This document shows positions 5,684 through 6,477 of a DNA stretch of 6,477 nt, piece by piece. The notes below the pieces were generated by a model. That model made no database searches and had not been told where the DNA came from. It saw nothing but the letters and a program-made list of their open reading frames with translations. The stretch is from Holophaga sp. (GTDB taxonomy: Bacteria; Acidobacteriota; Holophagae; Holophagales; Holophagaceae). A program made the translations under genes and the position numbers. Positions within the stretch are counted from its first letter, which is position 1, and each line of letters opens with the position of its first letter. The DNA lies in the NCBI GenBank assembly GCA_030691225.1, contig JAUYES010000172.1:1-6477 (forward strand). Direction: 5' to 3'.

Positions 5684-6112
5684 GTGCCTGACCCCATCCA
5701 AATTTCAAACGGTGTCGTGGTTCCAGCGGAGGCTCTCACCGTAAAAGCCGTTCGCTCTGGTGGCCCCGGCGGCCAAAACGTGAACAAGGTCTCCTCCAAG
5801 ATCGAATTGCGAATCCAATTGGAAGCCATCACGGGAATCACTCCAGAGGCCCTGGAACGACTGCGCCACGCCGTTCGCAACCGCTTGGACGGAGATGGCC
5901 GCTGGATGATCATCAGCGAGAAAACCCGGGACCAATCCAAGAATCTCGAAGACGCCAGGGCCAAGGCTATTCACATCATTGCTGAAGCCTTGGTTCCACC
6001 TACGCCGCGCCACGCAACTCGCCCCACCCGCGGCTCCAAGACCCGGCGTCTCGAAGCCAAACGTCAGATCGGGGATAAGAAGCGTCAACGGGGTGGTAAG
6101 GATTTCGACTAA
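5684..6112 (+). CDS. arfB: Alternative ribosome-rescue factor, peptidyl-tRNA hydrolase ArfB (YaeJ)
   Basis: This 142-residue protein hydrolyses peptidyl-tRNA on ribosomes stalled without a stop codon in the A site. The catalytic GGQ is at 29-31 within SGGPGGQNVNKVSSKIELR, as in class I release factors and YaeJ/ICT1. The body (residues 45-100, including NRLDGDGRWMIISEKTRDQSKN) matches the small GGQ domain. The C-terminal tail at about 108-137 is highly basic (RHATRPTRGSKTRRLEAKRQ) and aligns with the E. coli YaeJ tail that enters the empty mRNA channel. Presence of this tail, absence of release-factor codon-recognition domains and the length (E. coli 140 aa) separate it from prfA/prfB and prfH. 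The GTG 5684 start is the only one compatible with the conserved N-terminus; an in-frame TGA at 5663 blocks extension. An AAAGGAA right before the GTG is too close to be ideal, so coupling to the STAS gene is likely. Confidence 0.95.
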   Translation: MPDPIQISNGVVVPAEALTVKAVRSGGPGGQNVNKVSSKIELRIQLEAITGITPEALERLRHAVRNRLDGDGRWMIISEKTRDQSKNLEDARAKAIHIIAEALVPPTPRHATRPTRGSKTRRLEAKRQIGDKKRQRGGKDFD

Positions 6113-6477
6113 GAAGCTTCCATGGAAATTCGAAGCTGATGGGCACGATGAAACTTGAAGGCCAAGCTCTCGGCATCTTTGGCGCGCAGATTTACCTCGA
6201 GGTCCTGCAATTCGCCGATGAAAGCCTCCAAAGTCAATGCCAGGGCGTCGCTGTTGGCAATAGCGATATCGACCCAAAGCGAAGGGGGGCATTGCGCTAG
6301 ACGGGTTGAATCCAAAAAGCCTGACCCCACGAGGGAAAGGTCCACGCTCTTGTTCAGGGAAAGCCCCATGGTCGAAAAGGCCAAAAGATGCGGTAGGTGG
6401 CTGATCAGCGCGAACAGGGTGTCGTGCTCCTGAGGGTCCATCTCCACCACGCGCGCACCAAAGGAACGCCACAAAGC
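6109..6477 (-). CDS. tyrA: Prephenate dehydrogenase, C-terminal part (5' end outside window)
   Basis: The frame is open to the right edge, and 122 C-terminal residues are visible. Prephenate dehydrogenase oxidises prephenate to 4-hydroxyphenylpyruvate with NAD(P), for tyrosine synthesis. The visible part is the all-helical dimerisation and substrate domain: WRSFGARVVEMDPQEHDTLF (visible residues 3-22) carries the conserved EHD at 17-19, followed by SHLPHLLAF at 26-34, then GSGFLDSTRLA at 51-61 and LWVDIAIAN at 67-75 with the conserved Trp and Asn. The remaining 47 residues are helical, and the protein ends without an ACT domain after RISMEAS. The NAD-binding domain lies beyond the edge, so I cannot tell whether a chorismate mutase domain is fused. 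The TAG stop (6111-6109) overlaps the TAA stop of the convergent arfB. No terminator is visible between them. Confidence 0.93.
   Translation of the reverse strand, partial: ALWRSFGARVVEMDPQEHDTLFALISHLPHLLAFSTMGLSLNKSVDLSLVGSGFLDSTRLAQCPPSLWVDIAIANSDALALTLEAFIGELQDLEVNLRAKDAESLAFKFHRAHQLRISMEAS

Noticed and set aside
5684..6112. Possibility that the GGQ protein is a release factor (prfA/prfB/prfH) fragment
   Set aside because: The length and the basic C-terminal tail match ArfB along its full length, and codon-recognition domains are absent by design rather than by truncation.
6113..6137. Palindromes GAAGCTTC and TTCCATGGAA just past the arfB stop, considered as a terminator
   Set aside because: There is no T-tract, the stems are weak and overlapping, and the bases encode the conserved end of TyrA.
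5705..6472. 255-codon minus-strand open frame spanning arfB and tyrA
   Set aside because: It is antisense to arfB and overlaps the true tyrA frame, which shows strong family motifs; the translation has no recognisable domain.

Overview
The window looks like ordinary chromosomal DNA from a moderately GC-rich (by eye), Gram-negative-type bacterium. The large secreted Asp-box (BNR/sortilin-like) propeller protein and the small protein next to purN are both types I associate with Acidobacteriota, perhaps the Holophaga/Geothrix side. That placement is recollection and inference, because there is no rRNA or marker gene here to settle it. I see no mobile element, CRISPR array, tRNA or rRNA.

Layout, left to right. 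(1) Positions 1-895, minus strand: the first 298 codons of a Gfo/Idh/MocA-family NAD(P)-dependent oxidoreductase, whose 3' end is cut by the window edge. (2) Positions 896-1034: a divergent intergenic region with a 7-bp inverted repeat next to a strong Shine-Dalgarno and a pair of GCTAGC repeats. (3) Positions 1035-4283, plus strand: a 1082-residue, probably exported, multi-Asp-box beta-propeller protein with a C-terminal beta domain and a helical tail. (4) Positions 4296-4335: a strong hairpin with A-tract and T-tract flanks, which can serve as terminator for both converging transcripts. (5) Positions 5237-4334, minus strand: a two-gene operon of a small uncharacterised 107-residue protein and purN (purine synthesis), 4 nt apart. 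(6) Positions 5238-5369: a second divergent control region with two palindromes. (7) Positions 5370-6112, plus strand: a STAS-domain (anti-anti-sigma-like) protein and arfB (peptidyl-tRNA hydrolase that rescues stalled ribosomes), 5 nt apart and probably co-transcribed. (8) Positions 6109-6477, minus strand: the C-terminal part of prephenate dehydrogenase (tyrosine synthesis), converging on arfB with overlapping stop codons.

The genes do not form one pathway. They are housekeeping units (purine synthesis, tyrosine synthesis, ribosome rescue) alternating with a secreted protein of unknown role and a small regulatory-type protein. All three plus-strand genes appear to start with GTG, and in two of them the Shine-Dalgarno position decides the start. 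I found no convincing new multi-gene system. The most open items are the unknown protein coupled to purN, the unusual PurN active-site loop, the giant propeller protein, and the two palindromes between the purN operon and the STAS gene.
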